Part shown: in pieces, positions 43,822 through 51,956 of the stretch
Numbering within the stretch: the first letter of the stretch is position 1
How the letters are laid out: the number at the start of each line of letters is the position of its first letter
NCBI RefSeq assembly: GCF_003014695.1
Contig: NZ_PYAS01000009.1
Span: 186,001-250,000 of the forward strand
Origin: Dyadobacter jiangsuensis
Lineage (GTDB): Bacteria; Bacteroidota; Bacteroidia; Cytophagales; Spirosomataceae
Reading direction: 5' to 3'
Length of the DNA stretch: 64,000 nt
Notes under the pieces: model-generated
Told to the model about the DNA's origin: nothing
The model's database searches: none
The model's input: only the letters and a program-made list of their open reading frames with translations
Program-made: the position numbers and the translations under genes

Positions 43822-44019
43822 ATGAGAATAACAATCGATTGGAATAAACTGAAACTGGCAATGGCTGGTAAAAGAAAAGTAGACAAAGTCACGAGGGAAA
43901 AGCAGGATACAACCGAATACCTGTTGAGTAGCAAGGAAAACAGGGAAAGATTGCTCAGAGCGATCGCAGATCTGGAAAATGGAAAGAATTTCCATGAGAG
44001 GGCGCTTATTGAAGAGTGA
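43822..44019 (+). CDS. Antitoxin partner of YoeB-type toxin
   Basis: A 65-residue protein with a basic N-terminus (WNKLKLAMAGKRKVDKVTRE) that may contact DNA and a helical, charged C-terminus (SKENRERLLRAIADLENGKN, then FHERALIEE). It is shorter than the usual Phd/YefM antitoxin (about 80-85 residues) and does not show its SEARANL-type opening. Identity comes mainly from its position: it overlaps the toxin gene by 4 bases (ATGA). It probably binds the toxin by the C-terminal helix and represses the pair. Confidence 0.72.
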   Translation: MRITIDWNKLKLAMAGKRKVDKVTREKQDTTEYLLSSKENRERLLRAIADLENGKNFHERALIEE

Positions 44020-44276
44020 AGCTAATCTTTCACGATGAAGGGTGGGATGACTACCTTCATTGGCAGCACACAGATAAGAAAATCCTGAAAAGGATTAACG
44101 AATTGATAAAGGATTGCAAAAGATCTCCTTTTGATGGAATCGGAAAACCCGAGCCGTTGAAGGGAGATCTTTCCGGTTGTTGGTCCCGCAGGATAGACGA
44201 AGAGCACCGCCTGGTATATTCGGTGACACCCGATGCGATCAAGATCTTGAAATGCAGGTTTCATTATAAAAAGTGA
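44016..44276 (+). CDS. yoeB: Txe/YoeB family ribosome-dependent mRNA endonuclease toxin
   Basis: An 86-residue RelE-fold toxin. Sequence and length match YoeB (84 residues in E. coli): FHDEGWDDYLHWQHTDKKIL at the start and RIDEEHRLVYSV later. The catalytic residues appear at the canonical positions E46 (KPEPLK), R65 (EEHRLVY) and H83 (CRFHYKK). It cuts mRNA in the ribosomal A site when not held by the antitoxin. All key residues are intact, unlike the broken toxin at 23006. The gene overlaps the antitoxin by 4 bases. Confidence 0.93.
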   Translation: MKLIFHDEGWDDYLHWQHTDKKILKRINELIKDCKRSPFDGIGKPEPLKGDLSGCWSRRIDEEHRLVYSVTPDAIKILKCRFHYKK

Positions 44277-44349
44277 GTCTGGCAAAATCATTCAAACTCG
44301 AAAGATTTTCATATCATTAGCATTCAAATCTTTAACAAAAACCACAAAC

Positions 44350-44907
44350 ATGAAAAAGAACATTTTCCTTGCCCTTTTGATGATGGTGATCGCATTCGGG
44401 GCGAATGCGCAGAAATTCAGGGGGCTGGATAAGAGTCCGCGTGATATCGCCTATTTCCCGGACCATTTCGCGCATGATCGCAAGGATGGCGAAAAGGCGT
44501 TGGTGAAGGTGGCATACAGCCGCCCTTTTTTGAATGGTCGTGAAATCTTTGGAAAGAAGGAGCCGTATGGCAAAGTGTGGCGCCTGGGCGCGGATGAGTC
44601 AACCGAGATCAAATTTTATGAAGACGCTACTTTTGGCGGCAAAAAGGTGAAAGCAGGTACTTACTCGATGTTCGCTATCCCGAATGAAAAGGAATGGACG
44701 ATCATTCTGAGCAGTGATGTGGATTATTGGGGCGCTTATAAATACAAGGAAGCTAACGATGTGCTGCGAATCGTGGCTTATGTGAACAAAGTAGAAACGC
44801 CGATTGAGAATTTCTCAATTGTTTTCGAAAAAGGAGCGTCCGACAGGGAAGCTAAAATGTATATGGGCTGGGAGAAGACCACAGTGCTGGTGCCTATCTC
44901 GTTCTGA
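44350..44907 (+). CDS. DUF2911 domain-containing secreted protein
   Basis: A 185-residue protein with a signal peptide (ALLMMVIAFGANAQK). The DUF2911 signature covers most of the mature part: ALVKVAYSRPFLNGREIFGK, WRLGADESTEIKFYEDATFG, KVKAGTYSMFAIPNEKEWTI and ILSSDVDYWGAYKY. It is a beta-sandwich of unknown role, frequent in Bacteroidota and Acidobacteria periplasm. It stands alone, 73 bases after the toxin gene and 59 bases before an NTF2-like gene. Confidence 0.9.
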   Translation: MKKNIFLALLMMVIAFGANAQKFRGLDKSPRDIAYFPDHFAHDRKDGEKALVKVAYSRPFLNGREIFGKKEPYGKVWRLGADESTEIKFYEDATFGGKKVKAGTYSMFAIPNEKEWTIILSSDVDYWGAYKYKEANDVLRIVAYVNKVETPIENFSIVFEKGASDREAKMYMGWEKTTVLVPISF

Positions 44908-44966
44908 GACCTTTGAAATGGCATAATTCTTTCCTTAATGTGATCTGAACCAACAAATCCACAACA

Positions 44967-45404
44967 ATGGCAGATGTAAATGATCAGATCGAACAGTTTT
45001 TTGAAGCATATGAAAAACGGTTTGCGGAAGGGCTTGCCGGTAATCAGGTAGCGGAGGAAACGGCTACTGCATTTGCCGACTTTTTTGTCGAGGCCAGCCC
45101 GAACGGCGTCATTGGTGGGAAAAATGATCAGGAATTTCGTGATCGGGTGCCCGAAGGCTACAACTTTTACCGCACCATCGGTATTACTCAAATGCAAATC
45201 CGGCAGCTGGACATTACCGAGCTTAATGAGTTGCATCACATGGTGGAAGTGTATTGGGAATCGTTTTATGAAAAGGACGGCAAGCCGGATTCAATCGAAT
45301 TCAGCGTGATTTATCTGTTGCAGCATCGGAACGGGACGCTGAAAGTGTTTGCTTATATTACCGGTGACGAACAGGCTGTTTTGAAGGAAAGAGGCCTGGT
45401 TTAG
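44967..45404 (+). CDS. NTF2-like protein of unknown function
   Basis: A 145-residue cytosolic protein with no signal peptide. The N-terminal helix (DQIEQFFEAYEKRFAEGLAG) and strands such as HHMVEVYWESFYEKDGKPDS and IEFSVIYLLQHRNGTLKVFA give the cone-like NTF2 fold. Such proteins bind small hydrophobic ligands or act as isomerases; no catalytic dyad can be named here. A terminator follows immediately at 45431. Confidence 0.72.
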   Translation: MADVNDQIEQFFEAYEKRFAEGLAGNQVAEETATAFADFFVEASPNGVIGGKNDQEFRDRVPEGYNFYRTIGITQMQIRQLDITELNELHHMVEVYWESFYEKDGKPDSIEFSVIYLLQHRNGTLKVFAYITGDEQAVLKERGLV

Positions 45405-45430
45405 CCGTCGGATACTGGCATTATTATTGT

Positions 45431-45471
45431 AAAAGCTGATCGGGAGTGTGATACTCCTGATCAGCTTTTTT
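45431..45471 (+). terminator. Long hairpin terminator
   Basis: A 17-pair near-perfect stem (45431-45447 with 45453-45469) and a short T-run. It ends the NTF2-like gene just before the lipoprotein gene at 45490. Confidence 0.85.
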
Positions 45472-45489
45472 ACATTAATATCACCAAAC

Positions 45490-46752
45490 ATGAAGAACCA
45501 GTGCTTAACGATAATTGCAATACTCGCTGTAATATCGGCGGTTAGCTGCAACAATGAAAAGAAGGAAAAAGACGAAGCAATGCAAAGCGGCGCCGATTCT
45601 GTGGTTACAGTGACCGACAGCCTCAGATTGCCTGCGCCGTTTGCGACAGAATCTGTGGAAAACCGGCCGGAAGAGGCTGGCTGGCCTGACGGCAAAATGC
45701 CCGTGGCGCCCGAAGGTTTTGTGGTAACAAAATTCGCCGACAAGCTCAATAGTCCGCGTTGGACTTATATTGCTCCCAATGGCGACATTTTCGTAGCGGA
45801 ATCAGCTACGCGGAAAAGTGCTGACAGGATCACGCTCCTGCGCGATGTGAATAAGGACGGTACGCCCGAAATGCGGGAGATTTTTCTTGAAAAACTCAAC
45901 AAACCGCTCGGTATGCTGGTGCTAAACGGCTTTTTCTACGTCGCTAACACCGACGGCCTATATCGCTATCCTTATAAAGACGGTGAGACCAAAATCACTT
46001 CGAAAGGGGAGAAAATAGTGGAGTTGCCGGCGGGAGGTTATAATAATCACTGGACACGAAACCTGCTGGCAAATGCAAACGGCAGCAAAATTTATATTTC
46101 CGTCGGCTCGGCAAGCAATGTGGCCGACCACGGCATCGACGAAGAAAAACGGAGAGCGAATATCCTGGAAGTAAATCCCGACGGCTCGGGTGAGCGCATA
46201 TACGCGAGCGGGCTGCGCAATCCCGTAGGAATGGATTGGGCCCCAGGCTCGAATGTGCTTTGGACGGCTGTGAACGAGCGGGATAAGTTGGGCGATGAGC
46301 TCGTGCCGGATTACATTACCAGTGTGAAAGAAGGCGGATTTTATGGATGGCCCTATGCCTATTTTGGGCAAAATGAAGATCCGCGCAGGAAAGGAGAACG
46401 CCCTGACCTGATAGCGAAGACGATTGTGCCCGATGTACCCGTCGGCTCGCATACGGCATCACTGGGGCTGGTGTTTTATGACAAAACCATGTTTCCTGCA
46501 AAATATCACAATGGCGCATTCGTAGGACAGCACGGCTCCTGGAATCGCTCGACGCTTTCAGGCTATAAAGTGGTTTTTGTGCCATTTAAGAACGGTAAGC
46601 CGTCGGGAAAGCCGCAGGATTTCCTGACGGGCTTTGTAGAAAACGAGAAGAAGGTATATGGTCGACCAGTGGGTGTAACTGTGATGAACGATGGTTCATT
46701 GCTCGTGAACGACGATTCCGGAAACGTCATCTGGCGGGTGAGTGCGAAGTAG
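45490..46752 (+). CDS. PQQ-type sugar (sorbosone) dehydrogenase-like lipoprotein
   Basis: A 420-residue lipoprotein (signal AVISAVSC, C20). The propeller begins EGFVVTKFADKLNSPRWTYI, then APNGDIFVAESATR, LNKPLGMLVLNGFFYVANTD, GYNNHWTRNLLANANGSKIY and GLRNPVGMDWAPGSN. These fit the L-sorbosone dehydrogenase branch of PQQ propellers, distinct from the aldose dehydrogenase lipoprotein at 13733. It would oxidise a sugar aldehyde in the periplasm if PQQ is available. I start at the ATG at 45490, which sets the lipobox correctly. A terminator follows at 46782. Confidence 0.88.
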   Translation: MKNQCLTIIAILAVISAVSCNNEKKEKDEAMQSGADSVVTVTDSLRLPAPFATESVENRPEEAGWPDGKMPVAPEGFVVTKFADKLNSPRWTYIAPNGDIFVAESATRKSADRITLLRDVNKDGTPEMREIFLEKLNKPLGMLVLNGFFYVANTDGLYRYPYKDGETKITSKGEKIVELPAGGYNNHWTRNLLANANGSKIYISVGSASNVADHGIDEEKRRANILEVNPDGSGERIYASGLRNPVGMDWAPGSNVLWTAVNERDKLGDELVPDYITSVKEGGFYGWPYAYFGQNEDPRRKGERPDLIAKTIVPDVPVGSHTASLGLVFYDKTMFPAKYHNGAFVGQHGSWNRSTLSGYKVVFVPFKNGKPSGKPQDFLTGFVENEKKVYGRPVGVTVMNDGSLLVNDDSGNVIWRVSAK

Positions 46753-46781
46753 GAAATTGTTGGATATGGGAAATAGAATAG

Positions 46782-46810
46782 CGGCCTGGGGAATCCCCAG
46801 GCCGTTTTTT
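46782..46810 (+). terminator. Rho-independent terminator
   Basis: A perfect ten-pair GC-rich stem (46782-46791 with 46795-46804) and six Ts. It ends the sorbosone-dehydrogenase-like gene. Confidence 0.88.
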
Positions 46811-46841
46811 GTGGCATCACTAAAAGTTTTTTTGATTTTTC

Positions 46842-46872
46842 TTGCAAAAATATACCGATCAGTATATTTTTG
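46842..46872 (+). promoter_or_regulatory. Canonical promoter of the SDR-DUF2798-fabF genes
   Basis: TTG at 46842-46844, a 20-base spacer and TATTTTTG at 46865-46872 give a full Bacteroidota promoter. Its spacer and -7 box are covered by the palindrome at 46847-46870, so a bound repressor would block it. Confidence 0.72.
46847..46870. promoter_or_regulatory. TetR-type operator 1
   Basis: A 24-base inverted repeat with core AATATACCGATCAGTATATT and one mismatched pair. It overlaps the promoter spacer and -7 box. The ATACCGATCGGTAT-like core resembles operators of TetR-family regulators that control SDR genes. Confidence 0.7.
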
Positions 46873-46917
46873 TCATGTCAATTTCAACTCACAGACAACG
46901 CCGGTAAGTACCGGTTT

Positions 46918-46925
46918 TAATTTTG
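46918..46925 (+). promoter_or_regulatory. Possible second -7 box
   Basis: TAATTTTG matches TAnnTTTG, but no TTG is found at -33. RNA would start near 46932, right at operator 2. A small perfect palindrome (CCGGTA-AG-TACCGG, 46901-46914) lies just upstream. Confidence 0.35.
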
Positions 46926-46931
46926 TCAAAT

Positions 46932-46951
46932 AATATACCGATTGGTATATT
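46932..46951. promoter_or_regulatory. TetR-type operator 2
   Basis: The 20-base palindrome AATATACCGATTGGTATATT repeats operator 1 with two base changes. The centres are 83 bases apart, about eight helical turns, which would suit looping or paired dimers. It ends 16 bases before the SDR start codon. Confidence 0.7.
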
Positions 46952-46967
46952 TAAATTTAAAAAAGCA

Positions 46968-47729
46968 ATGAAAACTACTGGAAATACAATCCTTATCACT
47001 GGCGGAAGTGCCGGTATCGGTCTCGAATTCGCGAAAGCATTTGCCGCAAAAGGTAATCATGTAATCATCACCGGTCGCAATGAGGAACGTCTGCAAAAAG
47101 CAGCGGCGCAGCTGACCAATGTAACGCCGATCGTATACGATGTGGTCGATAAGCAAGCGACCGATGAGCTTGTGACACGCCTAGAAAATGAATTCCCTGA
47201 TTTGAATGTGGTCATCAACAATGCAGGTAAGGCTGCTTACTATCATTTGGATGGTGATCAGGATGCTGCAACACTGGCTGAGGAGGAGATTACTACCAAT
47301 TATCTGGCTATTATCCGTCTGAATCAAAAGTTGCTCCCACTGCTCAAAAAGGCGGATGAGGCGGCTATCGTGACAGTTTCGAGCATTGCGGGCCTCGTTC
47401 CTAACCATTTCCTTCCTACCTATGCTGCGAGCAAGGCCGCATTGCATTCCTATACGCAGTCGCTGCGCATTGCGCTGGGTAAATCCACCAATGTTAAAGT
47501 ATTCGAAATACTGCCTCCGCTGGTGGACACCGAGTTTTCTGCTGAAATCGGTGGTGCTACGAATGGTATTCCTGCTAAACAGGTAGCCGACGAACTCGTT
47601 GAAGCTTTTGAAAACAATACCTATGAGATCCTCACAGGCCGTACTGCTGATGTTTTCAATCTCTTTTTGAGCAATCCCACTGCCGCTTTGCAGGCGATGA
47701 ACCCCGGCGTGGAGCTGCAAACAGCCTGA
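46968..47729 (+). CDS. Short-chain dehydrogenase/reductase (DltE-like)
   Basis: A 253-residue classical SDR. The cofactor motif is ITGGSAGIGLEFAKAF (TGxxxGIG, residues 9-24), then VVINNAGKAAYY (NNAG), and the active site is TVSSIAGLV (Ser) with YAASKAALH (YxxxK). The ITGRNEERL strand end (Arg at the NADP position) suggests NADPH use. The tail ALQAMNPGVELQ matches DltE-type SDRs of Bacteroidota. I use the ATG at 46968; the open frame upstream crosses operator 2. It heads a set with DUF2798 and fabF under the paired palindromes. Confidence 0.9.
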   Translation: MKTTGNTILITGGSAGIGLEFAKAFAAKGNHVIITGRNEERLQKAAAQLTNVTPIVYDVVDKQATDELVTRLENEFPDLNVVINNAGKAAYYHLDGDQDAATLAEEEITTNYLAIIRLNQKLLPLLKKADEAAIVTVSSIAGLVPNHFLPTYAASKAALHSYTQSLRIALGKSTNVKVFEILPPLVDTEFSAEIGGATNGIPAKQVADELVEAFENNTYEILTGRTADVFNLFLSNPTAALQAMNPGVELQTA

Positions 47730-47778
47730 CGGAAACCATACAGAAAGTAACCTTCAATACACAAAAATCGCAGCCGGT

Positions 47779-48012
47779 ATGAGACAGAAAATCGCTTTTG
47801 CCATGATCATGGGGATCGTTACGACGGGGATAATTTCCTTTACTTTGATCTCTGTAAATATTGGATTTGTTGCCAATTTTTTGGTGATTTGGCTCAAATC
47901 TTGGAGCATGTCGTATCTGATCGTCATCCCGGCAATCCTGCTGATTGGCCCGAAGGTGCAGAAACTGGTCGACGACATCTTTAAAGATACACTGACTCAG
48001 GAGGTTGACTAA
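47779..48012 (+). CDS. DUF2798 small membrane protein
   Basis: A 77-residue protein with two membrane helices: KIAFAMIMGIVTTGIISFTL and WSMSYLIVIPAILLIGPKVQ. These fit DUF2798, a family of small membrane proteins without known function, often next to SDR genes and TetR regulators in Bacteroidota. It lies 49 bases after the SDR gene and 36 before fabF. Confidence 0.82.
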   Translation: MRQKIAFAMIMGIVTTGIISFTLISVNIGFVANFLVIWLKSWSMSYLIVIPAILLIGPKVQKLVDDIFKDTLTQEVD

Positions 48013-48048
48013 ACGTTCCTGATGTCCTGGATCAAATAATCAAACTGT

Positions 48049-49299
48049 ATGAAAAGAGTAGTAGTTACCGGCCTGGGGGTTATTTCTCCGCTGGGGAATT
48101 CTGTGGAGGAATTCTGGCAAAATATTGTAGATGGTAAAAGCGGTGCTGCTACCATCACTAAAATGGATGTTTCCAAATTCAAAACACAGTTCGGTTGCGA
48201 AGTGAAGGACTTTCATCCCGAAGACTATATCGAGAAGAAAGAGATCAAAAAATACGATTTGCATACCCAGTATGCGATTGCGGCGTCGGACACGGCGATC
48301 AAGGACGCAGGTTTGGACTTTGCGAATATCGATCTGGAAGACCGCCACGATATGGGCGTGATCTGGGCAACCGGAAACGGGGGTATGGGCACGTTCGAAG
48401 ACCAGTTGCTGGAATTCCACGCGTCGGGTGGGGTTCCACGTTTCAGCCCTTTCTTCATCCCCAAAATGATCGTGGATATTGCGGCGGGTGTGATCTCGAT
48501 CCGCCACAAGCTGCACGGACCTAACTACTGTACGGTTTCCGCATGCGCTTCTTCGAACACCGCGTTGATTAGCGCATTCGATACCATTCGCATGGGTAAA
48601 GCCAAATTGATGGTTGCAGGTGGTTCAGAAGCGGCGATTATCTACTCGGCATTGGGTGGTTTCAGTGCGGCACAGGCACTTTCCAAAAGAAATGACGACC
48701 CCGCAACGGCTTCGAGACCGTTCGATAAAGACCGCGATGGCTTTGTAATGGGCGAAGGTGCTGCGGCATTGATCCTCGAAGACCTGGAATATGCCAAAGC
48801 GAGAGGTGCCAAAATATATGCGGAAATCGTCGGCGGCGGAATGGCGGCGGATGCTTATCACCTCACCGGCACACCTCCGGACGGCATGGGCGCAGCATTG
48901 GGTATGAGAAAGGCCCTCGCCGAAGCCGGTATTACCCCCGACAAGATCGATTACGTGAATGCGCACGCGACTTCAACAGGCCTGGGCGATATGAGCGAGC
49001 TGCAAGGTATGAAAACCGTGTTCGGCGATCACCCGGTAGCGATCAGCGCGACTAAATCCATGACCGGCCACTTGCTGGGTGCGGCTGGGGCGTTGGAAAG
49101 TATCGTCAGTGTTTTGGCAGTGAAGAACGATATTATCCCTGGTACCATCAATACCGAGAACCTCGACGAGGCGATCCCGGAAGGCATGAATATCGTGTTG
49201 GGTAAATCGCTGAACCAGACTGTGAATTATGCGCTGAACAACACCTTCGGTTTCGGAGGACACACAGCGACTTCCATATTCAAAAAATACACGGAGTAG
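48049..49299 (+). CDS. fabF: 3-oxoacyl-ACP synthase II
   Basis: A 416-residue condensing enzyme that adds two carbons from malonyl-ACP to acyl-ACP. Catalytic C166 (TVSACASSN), H306 (VNAHATST), K336 and H341 (ATKSMTGHLLGAAGA) are all in place, with the C-terminal FGFGGH segment. Its length matches FabF. No acpP, fabD or fabG is adjacent, unlike the usual fab cluster, so this may be a second fabF; position behind the SDR and DUF2798 genes suggests shared control. The 3' end forms a hairpin with the convergent HAD gene. Confidence 0.93.
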   Translation: MKRVVVTGLGVISPLGNSVEEFWQNIVDGKSGAATITKMDVSKFKTQFGCEVKDFHPEDYIEKKEIKKYDLHTQYAIAASDTAIKDAGLDFANIDLEDRHDMGVIWATGNGGMGTFEDQLLEFHASGGVPRFSPFFIPKMIVDIAAGVISIRHKLHGPNYCTVSACASSNTALISAFDTIRMGKAKLMVAGGSEAAIIYSALGGFSAAQALSKRNDDPATASRPFDKDRDGFVMGEGAAALILEDLEYAKARGAKIYAEIVGGGMAADAYHLTGTPPDGMGAALGMRKALAEAGITPDKIDYVNAHATSTGLGDMSELQGMKTVFGDHPVAISATKSMTGHLLGAAGALESIVSVLAVKNDIIPGTINTENLDEAIPEGMNIVLGKSLNQTVNYALNNTFGFGGHTATSIFKKYTE

Positions 49300-49318
49300 G
49301 GCATTGCCTCACTCCGTG
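49281..49318 (-). terminator. Terminator of the HAD gene embedded in the fabF 3' end
   Basis: Arms CACGGAGT (49290-49297) and ACTCCGTG (49311-49318) pair perfectly, overlapping the ends of both genes. On the minus strand TATTTTTTG follows, a proper T-run; on the plus strand the T-run is weak. Confidence 0.6.
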
Positions 49319-50106
49319 ATTTCCGAAAGGACTTCTACAACCCCGTTTTCATCGTTGCTTTTGGCGATGAAACGGGCTATTTTTTTGATATCCGGATGCG
49401 CATTCGCCATCGCGTACGAGTAATGCGCTTTTTGCAGCATCTCAAAATCGTTGAGGTAATCCCCGAATACCATCGTTTGCTCGGCTGTTACGTTAAATTT
49501 TTCCTGCAAAACTTCCATTGCACGGCCTTTGTTGGCCTTCTTGTGCGAAATATCCAGCCAGATAGGCCCGGAAACTTTCACTTGCAGGGCCTCCTCATAT
49601 TTTTTGTAATGCGGGTAGCTGTTCACTTCGGAACCGGCAAGGTCGCATAATGTGAATTTCAAAAACTGGTCATCTGTAATTTCCAGCAGGTCGGGCACTA
49701 CCTCGTATCTTTCGAAATAGAGTTTGAGGTGGTTGATGAACTCCTCGTCGTCATTCTCAACGTAAGCCTTTTTCTTCCCGCAGATGATCGGGTAGGTGTT
49801 TTTGATTTTTCTTGAAATCAATATCAACTCATGGGTAATCTCAGGATCGATCGCCTGGATATGGATTTCTTCACCGTTAAAAACCACATAACTGCCATTT
49901 TCGGCAGCGAAAATGACTTCGTCCTTTACCACATCGAGGGTTTTGGCGAGGTTGAAATACTGACGACCGCTGGCGGCGACGAAAATGATCCCGTGATCTT
50001 TAAGTTTTCTGAAAACAGGGAAAAAGGATTCGTGGATTTCGTGTTTGGAGTTCAAAAGCGTACCGTCCATATCGGTAGCCACCAGCCGGATGTCGGAAAA
50101 TGTCAT
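49309..50106 (-). CDS. Cof-type HAD-IIB family phosphatase
   Basis: A 265-residue cytosolic hydrolase. The HAD nucleophile motif is DMDGTLLNSKHEIH (first Asp at about 12, second at 14), motif II lies in FVAASGRQYFNLA (Ser), and motif IV in VFGDYLNDFEMLQKA. The C2B cap lies between. Cof-type enzymes remove phosphate from sugar phosphates, FMN, PLP or similar small molecules; the substrate here is not known. It stands alone and converges on fabF. Confidence 0.93.
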   Translation of the reverse strand: MTFSDIRLVATDMDGTLLNSKHEIHESFFPVFRKLKDHGIIFVAASGRQYFNLAKTLDVVKDEVIFAAENGSYVVFNGEEIHIQAIDPEITHELILISRKIKNTYPIICGKKKAYVENDDEEFINHLKLYFERYEVVPDLLEITDDQFLKFTLCDLAGSEVNSYPHYKKYEEALQVKVSGPIWLDISHKKANKGRAMEVLQEKFNVTAEQTMVFGDYLNDFEMLQKAHYSYAMANAHPDIKKIARFIAKSNDENGVVEVLSEITE

Positions 50107-50174
50107 ACTTGATTAAATATTGCCTTACTAATCAAGCCAAATAGGCCGACTATGGTTCCTCTTTTACTGCTTTT

Positions 50175-50882
50175 TTAGAATATTCGGTACTGTACGCCCA
50201 CACGCCAAACGCGCATATGAAGGTCGGTAGGGCCGCCTGCCCAATCGTTGAGCCAGTTGGTAACGCCGTGCGCGTAACTGACTGCCAGCCCGAGCCGTTT
50301 GCCGGATATTTTCGCTTCGATCCGGGGACGAAAATCGAGCCCGGGAGCGAGGCCGTCGCGATCGGTGGTTTTGTCGTCTTCAAATACCTCTTTTACAACC
50401 AGGCGGCTGGAACTGCTGAGGCCAATCCCGAAATCGGCGCCGCCACGTAGCGAAAGGTTCAGGTTTTCGGCCAATGGAAAGTTGTATCCCGCACTTGGGA
50501 AAATATTGATGAAATGGTTGCGGGTGATACTGTAAGCATTTTCGGTTTTGAAAATCATGTCGTCGATCTGATACTCCTCGATATTGACACGCGCGCGGAG
50601 GTTTTCATAGCCGGCTTCCAGTCCCAGCAGGAAGTGATTTTTGAATTCGTGTTGAACAGTCAGGTTTGCACCATAAGTGTAAGTGGGTACGCTGCCTAAA
50701 TAGCCGGCGGCGCTTGGCAGGCAGTTGCAGAAAAGCCCTCCGGTACTGACAGTAGTCGTTTTTTGGGCGCTGGCACCGGTAAAACGTGAAGTACCGGAGT
50801 TGATGCCGACGGAAAAAGTGGTGCGTTGAGCGAGGCCGATCTGGCAGATGAACAGGAAAGGAAGGATGGAAAGTATTTTCAT
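50175..50882 (-). CDS. Outer membrane beta-barrel protein
   Basis: A 235-residue protein with signal peptide (MKILSILPFLFICQIGLAQ). The mature part is built of barrel-type strands (TTFSVGINSGTSRF, NLTVQHEFKNHFLLGLEAGY, NLNLSLRGGADFGIGLSSSS, KRLGLAVSYAHGV) and ends in a terminal Phe (WRVGVQYRIF), the recognition signal for outer-membrane insertion. About ten strands are expected. I use the ATG at 50882, which creates the signal peptide; 54 codons are open upstream but look non-coding. No specific function can be assigned. Confidence 0.85.
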   Translation of the reverse strand: MKILSILPFLFICQIGLAQRTTFSVGINSGTSRFTGASAQKTTTVSTGGLFCNCLPSAAGYLGSVPTYTYGANLTVQHEFKNHFLLGLEAGYENLRARVNIEEYQIDDMIFKTENAYSITRNHFINIFPSAGYNFPLAENLNLSLRGGADFGIGLSSSSRLVVKEVFEDDKTTDRDGLAPGLDFRPRIEAKISGKRLGLAVSYAHGVTNWLNDWAGGPTDLHMRVWRVGVQYRIF

Positions 50883-51056
50883 GAACCTGGGTTTTTTGGA
50901 ATGGAAACTGTCTGGTTGACACGATAGATCAACCAACGGTTGCATAGCGAAGCGGTTAAATTTCAATGAGAAATATCCCTTTCCGACGAACCGCCACGAA
51001 CCTGACAGTATTTTTTGCTGTTTCGAAAACACGGTCCACACCACATCGACAGCCTG

Positions 51057-51956
51057 ATGAAATTTTCGAAGTACTACCTCACCGCATTTGTTTCATTTGT
51101 GATCTGGGGCTTTTTCAGCCTCGCCCTTAAACCGTTGAAGGGATATCCGTCGCTTGACATCCTTTTTTACCGCGTGTTCATGTGCGCGGCGGTGATGGCG
51201 GTAATCAGCTTGTTTGTACGGGTAAAAGTGCTGAAAGAGAGCATCGCGGCATTCAAGGCAATGCCCGTGCAGCGGAAACGGCAGGTAGCATTCCTGACAT
51301 TGATCGGCGGGGTATTGCTGACCGCCAACTGGTTTTTCTTCATTTATGTGATGAACCACATCAGCGTGAAGGCCGCTTCGTTCGCCTACCTGGTTTGCCC
51401 GATCATGACGACGGTGATCGCCTTTTTCGTACTGGATGAGAAGCTCAGCAAATGGCAATGGACGGCGGTAATGCTCAGTGTTTTGAGTTGTATATTATTG
51501 TCATTCAATAATATAGCGGACATTCTTTATAGTCTGATCGTCGCGGCTTCGTATGCATTCTATCTTGTAAGCCAGCGCAAGAATGCGGGTATCGACAAGT
51601 TTCTGGTGCTCACAATCCAGATCGTTTTTTCGGCATTGCTATTGCTGCCTTTTTATCCAAAATACAGCGCTGAGCTGCCTACGGAGGCTTCATTTTACAT
51701 ACTCATCACACTGATTGCGGTCGTTTTTACGATCATTCCGCTGTTTATGAACCTGTATGCATTGCAGGGGGTAACCTCTTCCACAATGGGTATTTTGTTG
51801 TATATCAACCCATTGATGAATTTCGCGATCGCATTGTTCTATTTCCATGAACCGATCAACTCGGTGCAGATTACTGCTTATTCGTTGATCCTGCTATCAA
51901 TCATTATTTTCAATGAGCGGTTTATTTTCGGTCGGGGCCGAACCGCTGTTGCCTGA
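51057..51956 (+). CDS. EamA/RarD family drug-metabolite exporter
   Basis: A 299-residue membrane protein with ten helices in two EamA repeats. The opening YYLTAFVSFVIWGFFSLALK and the SLDILFYRVFMCAAVMAVIS helix match RarD-type members, and FFIYVMNHISVKAASFAYLV is the end of the first repeat. EamA proteins export small metabolites; no substrate is implied here. I use the ATG at 51057. Its last 60 bases overlap the convergent methyltransferase gene. Confidence 0.9.
   Translation: MKFSKYYLTAFVSFVIWGFFSLALKPLKGYPSLDILFYRVFMCAAVMAVISLFVRVKVLKESIAAFKAMPVQRKRQVAFLTLIGGVLLTANWFFFIYVMNHISVKAASFAYLVCPIMTTVIAFFVLDEKLSKWQWTAVMLSVLSCILLSFNNIADILYSLIVAASYAFYLVSQRKNAGIDKFLVLTIQIVFSALLLLPFYPKYSAELPTEASFYILITLIAVVFTIIPLFMNLYALQGVTSSTMGILLYINPLMNFAIALFYFHEPINSVQITAYSLILLSIIIFNERFIFGRGRTAVA

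Noticed and set aside
50883..51044. An N-terminal extension of the outer-membrane barrel protein
   Set aside because: Starting at 50882 gives a normal signal peptide; the extension would bury it.
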